Numbered from the stretch's first letter, positions 1 to 9,445 are shown. The stretch: DNA of 35,431 nucleotides from Chara braunii (GCA_003427395.1 BFEA01000309.1:418014-453444), one strand, 5' to 3'. The notes: generated by a model not told the origin, from the sequence alone. Translations and numbers: made by a program.

Positions 1-1150
1 CGTTACCGAAACACACTTCGGGATTTTCGAGTTTTACTTAGTCTTTTTGGAGGTTATATTTGCTTGTGTCCGCCTATGGGTTCAGTGTTTCGTTACCGAA
101 ACACACTTCAAAATTTTCGGGTTTTATTTAGTCTTTTTAGCGGTTTATATCCCCCTATGGGTTCGGTGTTTCGTTACCGAAACACACTTCTGGGTCTTTG
201 GATTTTACTTAGTCTTTTTAGCGGGTTATATCCCCCTATGGGTTCGGTGTTTTGTTACCGAAACACACTTTGGGATTTTTGGGTTTTACTAAGTCTTTTC
301 GGAGGTTATATTTGCTTGTGTCCGCCTATGGGTTCGGTGTTTCGTTACCGAAACACACTTCGGAATTTTTGGGTTTTACTTCGTCTTTTCGGAGGTTATA
401 TTTGCTTATGTCCGCCAATGGTTTCGATATTGGTTATCGAAACACACTTCGGAATTTTCGGGTTTTACTTAGTCTTTTTGGAGGTTATATTTGCTTGTGC
501 ACGCCTATGGGTTTGTTGTTTCGTTACCGAAACACACTTCGGGATTTTTGGGTTTTGTTTAGTCTTTTTAGCGAATTATATCCCCCAATGGTTTCGCTGT
601 TTCGTTGCCGAAACACACTTCGGGATTTTTGGGTTTTATTTGCTTGTGTCCGCCTATGGGTGCGGTGTTTCGTTAGCCTTCGGGGTCCGCCTATGGGTTC
701 AGTGTTTCGTTATGGGTTTGCCTATGGGTTGAATGTTTCGTTACCGAAACACACTTCAGGGTCTTCGGGTTTTATTTAGTCTTTTTAGCAGGTGCTATCC
801 GCCTATGGGTTCGATGTTTCTATTGAAACGCACTTCGGGGTTTTCGACTCATTTAGTTTTTTGAGCGGGTTATATCACTCTATGGGTTCAATTTTATTTA
901 GGTTTTACTTTCTTATATTTCAAAGCTATATCCGCCTCCAAATTAAGTTAACGAAAAATAATTTAGCATTTTTATGTTTTACTTTTTTTTATTGAGGTTT
1001 ATATATGTGTCTAGATTCACCTTTTCGTTTACGGAACACACTTTGGGTTTTTCGGTTTTACTCTGTCATTTTTCAAAGATGTATGAACTTATATCCGACT
1101 CTAGATTCGGTGTTTCTTTAATGAAACACTCTCCGGGATTTCGTAGTATT
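1..1150. repeat. Tandem array of 81/90-bp units
   Basis: The landmark GTTACCGAAACACACTT recurs at about 1, 91, 172, 253, 343, 432, 522, 603 and 739, so spacings are 90, 81, 81, 90, 89, 90 and 81, then irregular. The 9-bp difference lies in the stretch between the gttatat and cctatggg landmarks. Beyond 740 the units decay (last recognisable near 1105). Each good unit contains a perfect 8-bp stem with a TTAC loop (GTGTTTCG / CGAAACAC). The plus strand of the unit has almost no stop codons in any frame, so long overlapping open frames arise here; I do not call them genes. Confidence 0.93.
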
Positions 1151-1167
1151 CGCTATTTAAAAAAAAA

Positions 1168-1362
1168 AGAACATTAACACGTAAAAAAAAAAAAAAAATT
1201 AAAATAAAGGAAAAAAAAAACTTCATGCAAACATATATATATCGTATATATATACGTATAAACAAATCGGAAAAAGAGGGGGGAAGCTTCGGGATGAAAA
1301 AAAAAAAAATACATTAACAAGCAAAAAAAAAAAAAAAATTGAAACAGAGGAAAAAAAAAACT
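1168..1362. repeat. Two direct copies of an A-tract-rich ~55-bp repeat
   Basis: The segments near 1170-1226 and 1312-1370 share the order acattaaca, a 16-base A run, a short spacer, gga, a 10-base A run, ctt and atgc. They are separated by an AT palindrome (atatatatcgtatatata region, 1232-1258) and a G-rich piece. No gene is supported. Confidence 0.7.
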
Positions 1363-1578
1363 TAACATGCTATTTAAACTTTCAACGTGAACACGAAGAT
1401 AAAAGGTGGAAAAAAAATTGTTTTACAGGTGGAAAACTATATATATATATATCGTCACAAATATATATATCGTCACAAACAGAACTGCCTGGTAAACCGT
1501 AGGCAGAGAGAGAGAAGAGGACAACAAACGAGGGGCTGTGACAAACTGTTTCGTCGGAGTTTCACCGACTCATCAGGC

Positions 1579-1579
1579 G

Positions 1580-1626
<47 letters not shown>
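1579..1626. repeat. (TA)n microsatellite
   Basis: An almost pure TA run of about 46 bases. It abuts the GC-rich left tip of the candidate inverted-repeat element that follows. Confidence 0.97.
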
Positions 1627-1631
<5 letters not shown>

Positions 1632-1644
1632 GGTCACCAGCCCA

Positions 1645-1680
1645 TACGTACGGAGGTCCCCGGGCAGACCTCCGTACGTA
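1645..1680. other. Perfect 13-bp hairpin
   Basis: TACGTACGGAGGT (1645-1657) and its exact reverse complement (1668-1680) enclose a 10-base C/G-rich loop. It sits in the left GC-rich end module of the candidate element. Confidence 0.85.
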
Positions 1681-1827
1681 CAGGCGTTCGGGGTCCCGTA
1701 CGGGAGGCGAACCCAACGGTGTTCGGCCCCCGGCGAAAATTATTTGGGAGCCTAAAAATTTCTCTCTTTTTTTGGATTTTTTTATGTGAGTTCCCTATGG
1801 CGCGAGGTAAATGCCTATAAAGTTTCA

Positions 1828-2060
1828 AGTCATTTGGCTTAGCCAAATAAAAATGAAAAATCGCCAAAGATGGCGGATCACGCTCCCCCACATTTGTTTT
1901 CACTTTTCACTTTTTTTCACTTTGGCTCAGGATCTAAACAATTTTATTATTTTTTGAAACTTTTATAGTGACTTTTGTAGCATGTGAGGTACACATATGT
2001 TAATTTTCAGGGCATTTAGCTATGCCAAACAAAAAATAAAAATTGCCAAAGATGGCAGTG
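1828..2060. repeat. Direct repeat pair containing small hairpins
   Basis: 1831-1876 and about 2009-2056 are related: catttggc/catttagc, ccaaa, an A-rich spacer, then CGCCAAAGATGGCG in the first and TGCCAAAGATGGCA in the second. The first copy also has the near-palindrome ATTTGGCT-T-AGCCAAAT (1832-1848). The two copies differ at both ends of the 5-bp CCAAAGATGG stem in a way that keeps the pairing. Confidence 0.7.
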
Positions 2061-2255
2061 TCAAAAACGTCCTCGGGCACTCGCTAAGTCTAATTGGCTT
2101 TTTGTTTTTATTTATTTTTATTATTAGTATTTCTTCTCCGTATTGTATTTTTATTTCAAATTTCGTAAGGAATTCGGATATAATGCTCAGGCAAATATCG
2201 TTTAATTTATTTTTCTCCATAACATATCTTTTTTTCAGATTTTTTGGATGACTTG

Positions 2256-2279
2256 TTTTTTTTTTTTTTTTTTTTTTTT
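2256..2279. repeat. Poly-T tract
   Basis: A run of about 24 T bases precedes the right GC-rich end module (gtccgcattcgg...). It could be a retro-type tail or simple slippage. Confidence 0.95.
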
Positions 2280-2390
2280 CGTCCGCATTCGGCCCGAACT
2301 GCCGAATGCATCCCCAAGGGGTCCCGTACGTTCCGACGTTCGGGTTCGGGCGTTTGGCCCGTCCCGAACGCTGGTAACCCCTATATATAC

Positions 2391-2432
2391 ATATATATAT
2401 GTACATATATATATATACATATATATATACAT
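2391..2432. repeat. (TA)n/ATAC microsatellite
   Basis: An AT-rich run with interspersed C and G (tatatatac words) on the outer side of the right tip of the candidate element, mirroring the TA run on the left. Confidence 0.85.
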
Positions 2433-2634
2433 GTATAGTCTACTTTGATTTTGGTTAAGGTAGATTATCATTTACAGTGTAATCAGTGAATATTTTATTG
2501 CACTGTAATTCCACTCATTGATAATTTGTTTGTCACAATACTAGTGTTTGAATAAGTTTGGTTTTTATATTTTTATCTACGACCAGTAAAGCTTTTAAAA
2601 AACAACATCAAAATTTGAGATGAAAGAAACTTAC

Positions 2635-2818
2635 ATTTTTCAGCAAGCAACGGATGTTGATTTGCAAGTTCGAGAATGAAACCATCAAGTCGTGGAAATG
2701 GAGATGCCTGAAGCTTAATGGGGAAACTATTTGCAGAATACTCATTAAAAAGCTCCTGAATAGAACGCGTCACTGATCCACTGCCTGTGGAACTGCCAAT
2801 GTGTTGCGGACCTGGTCT
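2635..2818 (-). CDS. PrimPol exon D: post-catalytic segment
   Basis: 184 bases (61 codons plus one base). The acceptor is TTTTTTTGTCCACAG|AG and the donor is AAAAAT|GTAAGT. The translation includes SIQELFNEYSANSFPIKLQ followed by ASPFPRLDGFILELAN. The SPFPxLDxF block matches SPYPEVDHFVLSLV of vertebrate PrimPol, just before the zinc-binding domain. No downstream exon with the expected Trp/Cys/His zinc-motif residues is visible on the minus strand between 2634 and 1. Confidence 0.85.
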
Positions 2819-4410
2819 CTGTGGACAAAAAAATTAGAGAAAGCAAAAAAGCATGATTATATATGTTATGCTTGGAAGGGAACCCTGTGACTTGCCACAA
2901 CAATACACCAGAGAACCCTCTAATGATAATTTAAAACCCAATTGAAACAAAAAAATCTGATATTGTGCAGAAAAACAACCATCCTCTTATGAGAAGGTGC
3001 ATAAAAAAGGAAGAAAAAAAATCAAAAGATGCACTATTTGCAAACTACGAGCAGGTAAATTAAGCCAAATAAAGGTTGAGAGGCTATTCCTGAGCACGCA
3101 GTTCGAAACCTGATCCACCAACCCTATCCCCGCTGAGGGCTGCCAAGTTCCTAACCGCTGAGGGCTGCTCAACACAGTCCACACCGACTCTAAAGGATAA
3201 TACAGGGTTTAGGGTCTTAGCAGAGTAAGCCATGAGCAAAATGGGCAGGATACTTCAGATCCGGATGTAGAAACTGCTTACGGAGATTGCAGGAATAACT
3301 CAGGGATGAAGAGGTATATGTTGCACTTGCAGGTCCAGAGACATCCCCGAAAGGCTTTTCCAATTCAGACATACATCAGTCATATACTGCAACCTATGTA
3401 CTCAGGGATGTTGGACCCACTTTCCAGCAGGCGATGCTCCGCACCAATAGAAAGAGCAGCAAGCAGGGGGCCTACTAGGGGAGGATGCTCATATCGCCCC
3501 CCGTAGCAATCATGGACGAGCCTTTTTTTTTTTTTTTTAAGAGACGAAATTCAGGACCCAAGAGTTTAGGACTTGAAGAGGACACCCATGTTTACTGCTC
3601 ACAAAGGGCAAGGAGCAGTTCGAAAGGATATGTTTGCTCCTCACAAGAGGCGAGGAAAGTTAGGGTTTAGGGTCTAAGGAACACTTGGTGGTACCTGTAG
3701 TACAGGCAACATTGCAATTCGAGGATTGTTTTATCGAAGGTTTGCATAGTCAGCCCGCCATTATAACGGTTTTTGAAGTTCCTTTTTTTTTTTTTTTTTT
3801 TTTGAGTGTTGCATCCTCTGCTACAACAGTTCCACATGTTGCACCCGCTGTACCTAACACAGCAGGTGCAGCCACTGCAAAACATCTCAATTGCCTCACT
3901 ATTTTTTTCCTCCCGTTTTATCCATCCTCCATCAACAAACATTCGGGCTCCTTCTTCCATCGTCCATATGTCGTTGGGCCATCTCTTTGGCGGCATTTTT
4001 CCCTATCTCACCTCTTCCTTCCGTCCTCCCCCATCCCGCCTCCCACCTCTCTCCTCGTACATCCTTCTGTCATCTCAACATCACTTGTGAATTGTCTTTT
4101 TGTTTTCATCCGGCGTCCTCCTTCATCGCACAACCCACCTCACTCCTCGTACCTTATTCTCCCATTCTGAGGTCCCGTGCCACCTTTCGCACAACTCGGC
4201 GCTTTCTTCTTCTGTTCTCCATCGCACAATCCACACCTGGTCGTTCCTGTCTTTCCTTACTATGTTGCGTTTTATATTACATTAATAAAAACTAAATTAT
4301 TCCCATTTTTTTCTATACTAATAATGGGTGTCTTTTTTTCTATACTAATAATGAGTGATGCAGGGCCATGGGAGAAATTGCACAATTCAAAGGAGAGGGT
4401 ATAAACTCAC
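2819..4410 (-). other. Intron of PrimPol, repeat-bearing
   Basis: A 1.6-kb interval between exons C and D. It holds poly-T runs at about 3521-3538 and 3781-3802, a duplicated ~15-base word (cgctgagggctgc at about 3131 and 3160), a pyrimidine-rich stretch at about 3900-4250, and a 27-bp tandem duplication at 4306-4357. No coding segment fitting the PrimPol phase was found. Confidence 0.6.
4306..4357. repeat. 27-bp tandem duplication
   Basis: Two copies of ttttttt-ctatactaataatg-(g/a)gtg, offset by exactly 27 bases (copies at 4306-4330 and 4333-4357). They differ at one base, so the duplication looks recent. Confidence 0.9.
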
Positions 4411-4488
4411 CGGTGCAGACATTTTGCTTGAACGACATGTATTACACGATGTAATAAACACTCGTTTCATCGCTTCAAAATCTTCAAC
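4411..4488 (-). CDS. PrimPol exon C (short)
   Basis: 78 bases, 26 codons, phase 0. The acceptor ends TTTCACAG and the donor is CCG|GTGAGT. The translation VEDFEAMKRVFITSCNTCRS corresponds by position to the segment after motif III in which vertebrate PrimPol has a run of Ser/Asn/Val before its ILTC stretch. Sequence similarity is weak, so the assignment rests on phase, splice signals and location between exons B and D. Confidence 0.68.
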
Positions 4489-4679
4489 CTGTGAAATGCA
4501 TAAAATATTGCTTTTAGTTTCATATGTTACATGACTTTCCGTCCGGCAAATAGGTTTTAAAAATGAACATAATCCGAGACAAACTGCCCACGACATCTGG
4601 ACTCGTACAAATAGGTTTTAAAAATAAACTTACATAATAACATAATCCAAGATAAACTGGTTCAAACACGACAACATAC

Positions 4680-4880
4680 CGTCAACACAGGTGTCCCAAA
4701 ACGACATGTTGGCTTTAGAGGTGAGGAAAAACCCTGTTTTGTTGAAAATGGCAGTCTCATCAACTGCTTCCGCTTGTAAACCGAAAGATCAATGAGCAAT
4801 TTTGTTCCTCTCCGTGTCTCAACAAAAAGTTCATCAAAAGCTCGAAACTTTGCTCTTTGTTGCTCAATTTGTTGACAAAT
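4680..4880 (-). CDS. PrimPol exon B: AEP motif III
   Basis: 201 bases, 67 codons, phase 0 at both ends. The acceptor is a T-rich stretch ending GGTGGCAG, and the donor is ACG|GTATGT. The translation runs ICQQIEQQRAKFRAFDELF, then TKLLIDLSVYKRKQLMRL, then SPLKPTCRFGTPVL. The hydrophobic-Asp motif (LLIDLSVY) followed by a basic stretch corresponds to FVDLGVYTRNRNFRL of vertebrate PrimPol, where the Asp is the third metal ligand. The linker between motifs II and III is shorter than in the human protein. Confidence 0.88.
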
Positions 4881-5208
4881 CTGCCACCATGATTGAAGAA
4901 AGAAACAATAAACAAACAAACATAACAGAGGGATTCAATAAAGAGACATTCGTTAGTCCAGATTTACACTGTATAGAATATATAAATAATGTTGACCGTC
5001 ATATTGCATTGGTTACTATTATATCCAACTACTGATTCCGCGTGAAAAATCTTTTTTTTTTTGTTGAAACCACCACTAACACTGGTGGGGCCATTGTTTC
5101 AAAAAACGAATTGCAAATGTACAACAACATGGCAAAAGACTCATGATTTGTGACCCAAGTCAATATGTAAGAGAATGAAGATTGTAAAAGAGTCGTCATC
5201 ACGTTTAC

Positions 5209-5469
5209 CTTTGACACAAAAGGTAACACTTGTTGATTATTTTCAAATCGCAAGCCAGACGCATTTATCAGCAGGTGTTTGGAGAATTTATCCTCCCTTG
5301 TCGAGTCAGTTTCCAGTATCCAAAGACTCTGCTGATCAATATCAGGAAACTTTGAAGCTAGAAGAGTCGAAGTGACCATCAACAAGGTGTCGACCATCGT
5401 ATCACCATTTTTTTCTTTGTTGAGATTTGTTGAGCACTCGAGATCAAAATACAAGTGACACTCTATGTT
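5209..5469 (-). CDS. PrimPol exon A: AEP motifs I and II
   Basis: 261 bases, 87 codons, no stop. On the minus strand the acceptor is a pyrimidine-rich stretch ending CTGCTGCAG, and the donor is AAAG|GTAAAC. The translation opens NIECHLYFDLECS, matching the conserved [VC]xLYFDLE block of PrimPol whose Asp and Glu bind the catalytic metals. About 45 residues later it has LETDSTREDKFSKHLL, equivalent to the DSSTDEKFSRHLI region; Ser and His here are the AEP motif II residues. It ends LPFVSK in phase 0. The exon is uninterrupted and its conserved residues are intact. Confidence 0.9.
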
Positions 5470-5479
5470 CTGCAGCAGC

Positions 5480-6060
5480 AAGGCAGTTCACAGTAATCAG
5501 CAAGTAAAGGAGTGAGAACAAGAGAGACAAATGAATTCACAACAACCACAAACTTGTTAGCTCACAAATTATATCTGACCATTAAAATATTTTTTTATCA
5601 TGTCTCGAGCGTGGATTCTTTTAGCACTCAAGATTTCTGGAGACTGGATTCTTTCAAAAACAGTTATCTGCTGTACATCCTATGAAAGAGCAAAGCAATG
5701 AATCTTTCAAAGCAAAATCAATGTCCGAATATCCCGCTTACTTATAGCATCATAGGAAATCATCTTTGATTACCTTCACATCCTATACTACTTGGCTGGA
5801 CATCCGGTTATGGCGGCAACATCCAGGGCTAGCTCGGATGTTTAGACGACAATGCAAAGTTTTCTTGGAGTTGAGAGTCGCAAACTTTTCTTGAATCCAT
5901 CCGGTTTGGCTGGACATTTGGTTGCGGCAACACCTTTGATCACCGCGAACCCTACATGAGTGTTCAGACTCTTTCTTCCTCACTTCATGACCCCATCCAG
6001 GAGCCTTGCAGATGCATTGCCAACCAAGGAGATGAACATGTTCTCGCCTGTAGCCAAGGT
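5480..6060. other. Non-coding stretch above PrimPol
   Basis: The N-terminal PrimPol exons would be expected here or further right on the minus strand. None with the expected motif was found. The only structured signal is a direct repeat of about 30 bases (5792-5822 and about 5905-5934), ttggctggacat..ggtt..gcggcaaca, each preceded or followed by ctttgat(t/c)acc. Confidence 0.5.
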
Positions 6061-6061
6061 A

Positions 6062-6245
6062 AACCTTCCTCTTCACTGTTCTCTTCCTTCTTACTCCTTC
6101 CCCATTCTTTCCCCTTATTCTTCCTCCTTTCTTCTTCCTTCGTTCCTTCATCCTCCTTCCTTCTTCCTCCTTCCTTCTTCCCCCTTGCTTGTTGCTCCTT
6201 CCTTGTTTCTCCTTCCTTGTTCGTCCTTCCTTCTTCCTCGATACT
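6062..6245. repeat. TTCC/TTCTTCC-rich pyrimidine tract
   Basis: An irregular low-complexity run of ccttcttcctcc words. Open frames across it on either strand give Ser/Phe/Leu- or Lys/Glu/Gly-rich low-complexity products and are not called as genes. Confidence 0.9.
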
Positions 6246-6249
6246 TCTC

Positions 6250-7535
6250 CACCATAGGCATGTCTTCCTCTATGTCCGTCTTGGCTTCCTCCACCATAGC
6301 CGAGGTGGGAACCAGCTCCACCTTCTTCCTCCATGCTTCCACGTACTGGAAGAATGAGACTAAATCCATTACTACCTCTCTTGATATACCTGCTAGTGGA
6401 CTCTTCTGCGGTGCCTCTCTAGCTACCCAGTCTATGAGCCTACTGGTTCCGTTTCCGGTTTTGGCAGGAACATCGTTGCAGTCTGGTACGCACCCCTAAG
6501 TTTAGTAGACCTCTAGAATACCCCAACCTTTGCAAAGGTAGGACCTTTTTGTCTTTTTTTGGTAGATACCCGCCGTTATTTGATTTTTGGCCTATGTGGG
6601 ACTCCTTTTCACCACTCTACTGCTGCGCACCCAAACACGCACACCACAGGCTAGTAGCAGGTCAGGGGGCTATTCCAATGTACAGGACATCATCACCAGC
6701 TCATGCAGACACACATGATTTCTTAGATGGGCGGGTAAGGACATTGGCGACAGAGATATCAACAAGCACTCGGACAAGACACGCACCTAGACGGGATTCG
6801 CGCAAACACACAGAACAGTGTCAAAAGCTCATAAATTACAGGTATGACAGTCTGCAATTTTGGTGGTTATCACAGCACAATGCAAGGAATATGAGTGATG
6901 GTGATAGACAAAAATCGAATTTGCAAAATCACGATGTAGTCTAGATATTCATGCACCGAGCAGAGTGCACAATGCCCCAAGATACCATCCAAACGAGACC
7001 AATACAATGAACTCAAATGTCAATGCCGAGACTCCCTCGCCACACCAACATAGTATCCAATGTGACTCCTAATGTTTGGTCCCCAGCGCCCAACCTACAG
7101 CAATCAGCCTATCTAGGCTATCTACGTCCATGCAACAAGATCACATCGAAGTTGAAGACCAATGTACATCACGTCATCACCAATGCAGATATCTCTCTCC
7201 TCCAGGTACGTGTCTCTCTCCTCCCCTCATCACACCCTGTCTCCCCCACTGCATGTGCCACCTACCCGAAGACCACCATCGCCATCATCATGCCCATACC
7301 CAGCAACCCGGGTATGGCCGTCGTGTGCCTACTGCCTCAGCAGTGCCCCTCTCTCACCTCTGCACCATGTGCGCGTCTGCCCCGCACCGTTAGTGCAGCT
7401 GCTCATGAGCTAATGCAGCAGTGTGGCCGCATTGCACACTCAGTCCAGAATCCTCTCTCCCTGGTCGCTCACTTTCCTTTATGGAAAGTGCGCCCTGCCG
7501 CTGGCTGGACTCGGGGCGTGTAGGGGCCCAGTAGC
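6250..7535. other. No recognisable gene
   Basis: Mixed-composition sequence with several chance open frames (longest 7017-7523, plus). The products lack recognisable motifs, and codons are Pro/Ser/His-biased in line with the local C-rich composition. I see no repeat, RNA or splice pattern strong enough to call. Confidence 0.5.
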
Positions 7536-7539
7536 TTCA

Positions 7540-9445
7540 GGTTGGTCCAAAGTAACTACAAACAGTTGATGATTCTTCTGGCAAGAGAGACTCGTTCCCT
7601 AGAGGAGTGGCACGATATCCTCTCTACATTTTCTACTTTCACCACCTTTAATAAATAGTTGATCTCAGTCTGGTCAGTGTCGGCTCTCAAGGCAGAATCT
7701 CTCATCTAATCAAAGAAAGGCTGTAAGAACTCAAGCTCATCCAAGGTAGGGAGGTTTTTGTCAGCGATTCAAAGAGTCCCTTCTATCTTGACTATTCTTT
7801 CTTTCAGCACAATCCCAAATGTTAGCTGCTCAACCAAGCTGGGGGCATCGTTAACCATCATAGACAATATCCGAAAGATAAATCTCAGGGCGAACATAGA
7901 GTCTTTCTCTCTTGCTTTACCAACCTTGGCAATAGTCTCCAGTAGAGGCATCCAATCTCTCCTGTCCTCAAACCCATCGACAATTAAAAATCCAGGAAGT
8001 TTCTCAAACTGCCTTACTCTCAATCCTCATGTCACTTTCTTTTTCAATTTTTCTAGCCACTCTTTTGTTCGTTCGAGACTCATATACACCCCCTTCAGAC
8101 ACTCCAACTAGTCAACTTCTTCCTCTAGACAGGCTGAGGCGTAAACCCTCACGCCCAGACTACCAAAGTTCAAAAATTTGACCACAAAAATGTAAAATGT
8201 TATATGTCATTTTGCACAAATCTCATGTTTCAGAATTACAAAGGGATTATCATACCCCGTTACCTCATAAAGTTTGCCCCTCATAGTAGTTATCCTTGTT
8301 ACTGAGAGAATTTTTCTTGAGTCTTCTTCACCTTCCATATAAAATTTATCATGGCTGACCAATTGTCCCTTGAAAAGGTAAGCCCTTCAACATGAGGAGA
8401 TGATATCCCAATGAAAGGTCTGACATAGGTACTCCAAGAGAAACTTTCTCCTTCCCGTTCTAATGTTCTTTTCTCATCATGCACAAACTCGTTGCCAGCA
8501 TGAATTTTTTCTACACTCTTCAAATCTTTGTCTTGGTACGTAGATCCCAACATCATACTCATCAAGATCAATTAAATAACAAGTATGAACATACACACTG
8601 TCCTGCTCTCGCCCTGGATTCCTTAGAGCCTCATACCTCACGATCTCATAGGAAATCATGACTCTCCTCGTTATAGAATTAAGAAAATATAACAGTTCCT
8701 GCTCCCATCCACTCTCAACCATCTCATATCTGACAGCCTCATATGGGAACACCTCTCTCTTACTTAGGGTATTAAGTGATCTCAGGAGACACTCAACCTT
8801 CTCTCGATTTGGGTCTGAACCTCTGCCAAATTTCGACCTTCTCTGTCTGATTTCCTCTGCTGAAGTCTCTTTAGTTCTCACGACCACCAGTTCATCATTC
8901 CCATTTCAGTACCATGATGATAATTGGTAGCCCGATAGTCCCATCACAGTAGATGTCAAGAATACAAGGGATCGAAACAGTCTCATATATTATTGGCATT
9001 AGACCTCATTCCACTCTCTTCTTCTGCTTGATTAAGTCTGCTTTCTCATCATAAAGAAATTGGATTGCAATTCCCCATAACCAGTTAAAGACCTCACCAC
9101 TGTCACAGTCTCCCTTCTTGACATAAGGACGGATATCATAGACATCTCCCTCCAAGAAGCGAGCCAACACTACGGTGATCGCCGAATTGCCAGAACGGTA
9201 GACCCAACAATGCTCATACTGATAGGAAAATATCCCTTTAGTGCTTACTTTCGAGAGTTCTTTTAATGCATCAGTAGTTAGCATTCTTGATGAAGTCTCT
9301 AAGTTTCTGACTTTTTCTTTCCCTTCTCAGTGTTTAAGGGACATCATAGGCTCAAAGGCATACATGAGATCAAGCCTGATTCTCTCCAACAATAATATCA
9401 ACCTCTTTTTTCAGTCCAATGTGGTACCTCACACAAGGAAAGATA
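7540..9445 (-). pseudogene. Decayed copy of an unrecognised repeated protein family (copy 1)
   Basis: Read right to left, coding-like sequence continues for about 1.9 kb but is broken by in-frame stops (near 9325, 9004, 8209, 8120, 8030, 7767, 7710) and at least two frame changes (near 8900 and 8560). At 9006-9284 the segment ITVVLARFLEGDVYDIRPYV aligns with VFVVLTSFAGGTVYDLRSYV of the copy at 10279-10863. At 8477-8910 it reads NDELVVVRTKE, then two ~33-residue repeats centred on FPYEAVRYE and ISYEIVRYE. At 7769-8023 there is another clean stretch with PGFLIVDGFEDRRDW. No known domain is recognised. It is a degenerate member of the family also seen near 21-22 kb and 28-29 kb. Confidence 0.72.

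Larger units (their letters stand above)
1628..2390. mobile_element. Candidate TIR element with GC-rich hairpin ends
   Basis: The left tip reads CAGGGTCACCAGC next to (TA)n. The right tip reads GCTGGTAACCCC followed by (TA)n-like sequence, which is the reverse complement of the left apart from small changes. Just inside each tip lies a GC-rich module with GTTCGG, CGTACGG and GGGTCCCGTACG-type words in opposite orientation. The core is AT-rich and non-coding. No transposase frame is present, so if mobile it is non-autonomous. A precise target-site duplication cannot be read because both flanks are TA microsatellite. Confidence 0.45.
2635..5469 (-). other. Partial PrimPol gene (4 exons recognised)
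   Basis: Four minus-strand open segments join at good GT-AG junctions with matching phase (0, 0, 0) into about 241 residues. They carry the signatures of PrimPol, the eukaryotic primase-polymerase of the archaeo-eukaryotic primase (AEP) superfamily, which re-primes stalled replication forks in nucleus and mitochondria. In order: AEP motif I (FDLE), motif II (KFSKHLL, the SxH pair), motif III (LLIDLSVYKR) and the post-catalytic SPFPRLDGF segment. Missing are the N-terminal RQxxA-type exon(s), expected above 5470, and the C-terminal zinc-binding part, expected below 2635. The last recognised exon ends in phase 1, so at least one more exon is needed; it may lie beyond the left edge or be lost in the repeat-rich sequence at 1-2440. 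I cannot say whether the gene is functional. Confidence 0.88.

Noticed and set aside
47-779. Long overlapping open frames through the left tandem array
   Set aside because: All three plus frames are nearly stop-free because the unit itself lacks plus-strand stops; no start, splice or composition evidence favours one. Kept only as a low-interest observation.
3200-3675. Plant-type telomere word GGGTTTAGGGT at about 3207 and 3663
   Set aside because: Fewer than two TTTAGGG units at each place, so chance cannot be excluded; not used to assign the lineage.
5580-5679. Minus-strand segment DVQQITVFERIQSPEIL with acceptor TTTCATAG, as a further PrimPol exon
   Set aside because: Its possible donor leaves phase 1, which would throw exon A (phase 0) into an immediate stop, and its sequence does not match the expected residues before LYFDLE.
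6060-6500. Ser/Leu/Phe-rich plus frames and Lys/Glu/Gly-rich minus frames
   Set aside because: They are translations of a TTCC-rich low-complexity tract.
7540-9445. In-frame stops as evidence for an altered genetic code
   Set aside because: The PrimPol exons and the 10279-10863 frame use standard stops and show none in frame, so decay is the simpler reading.
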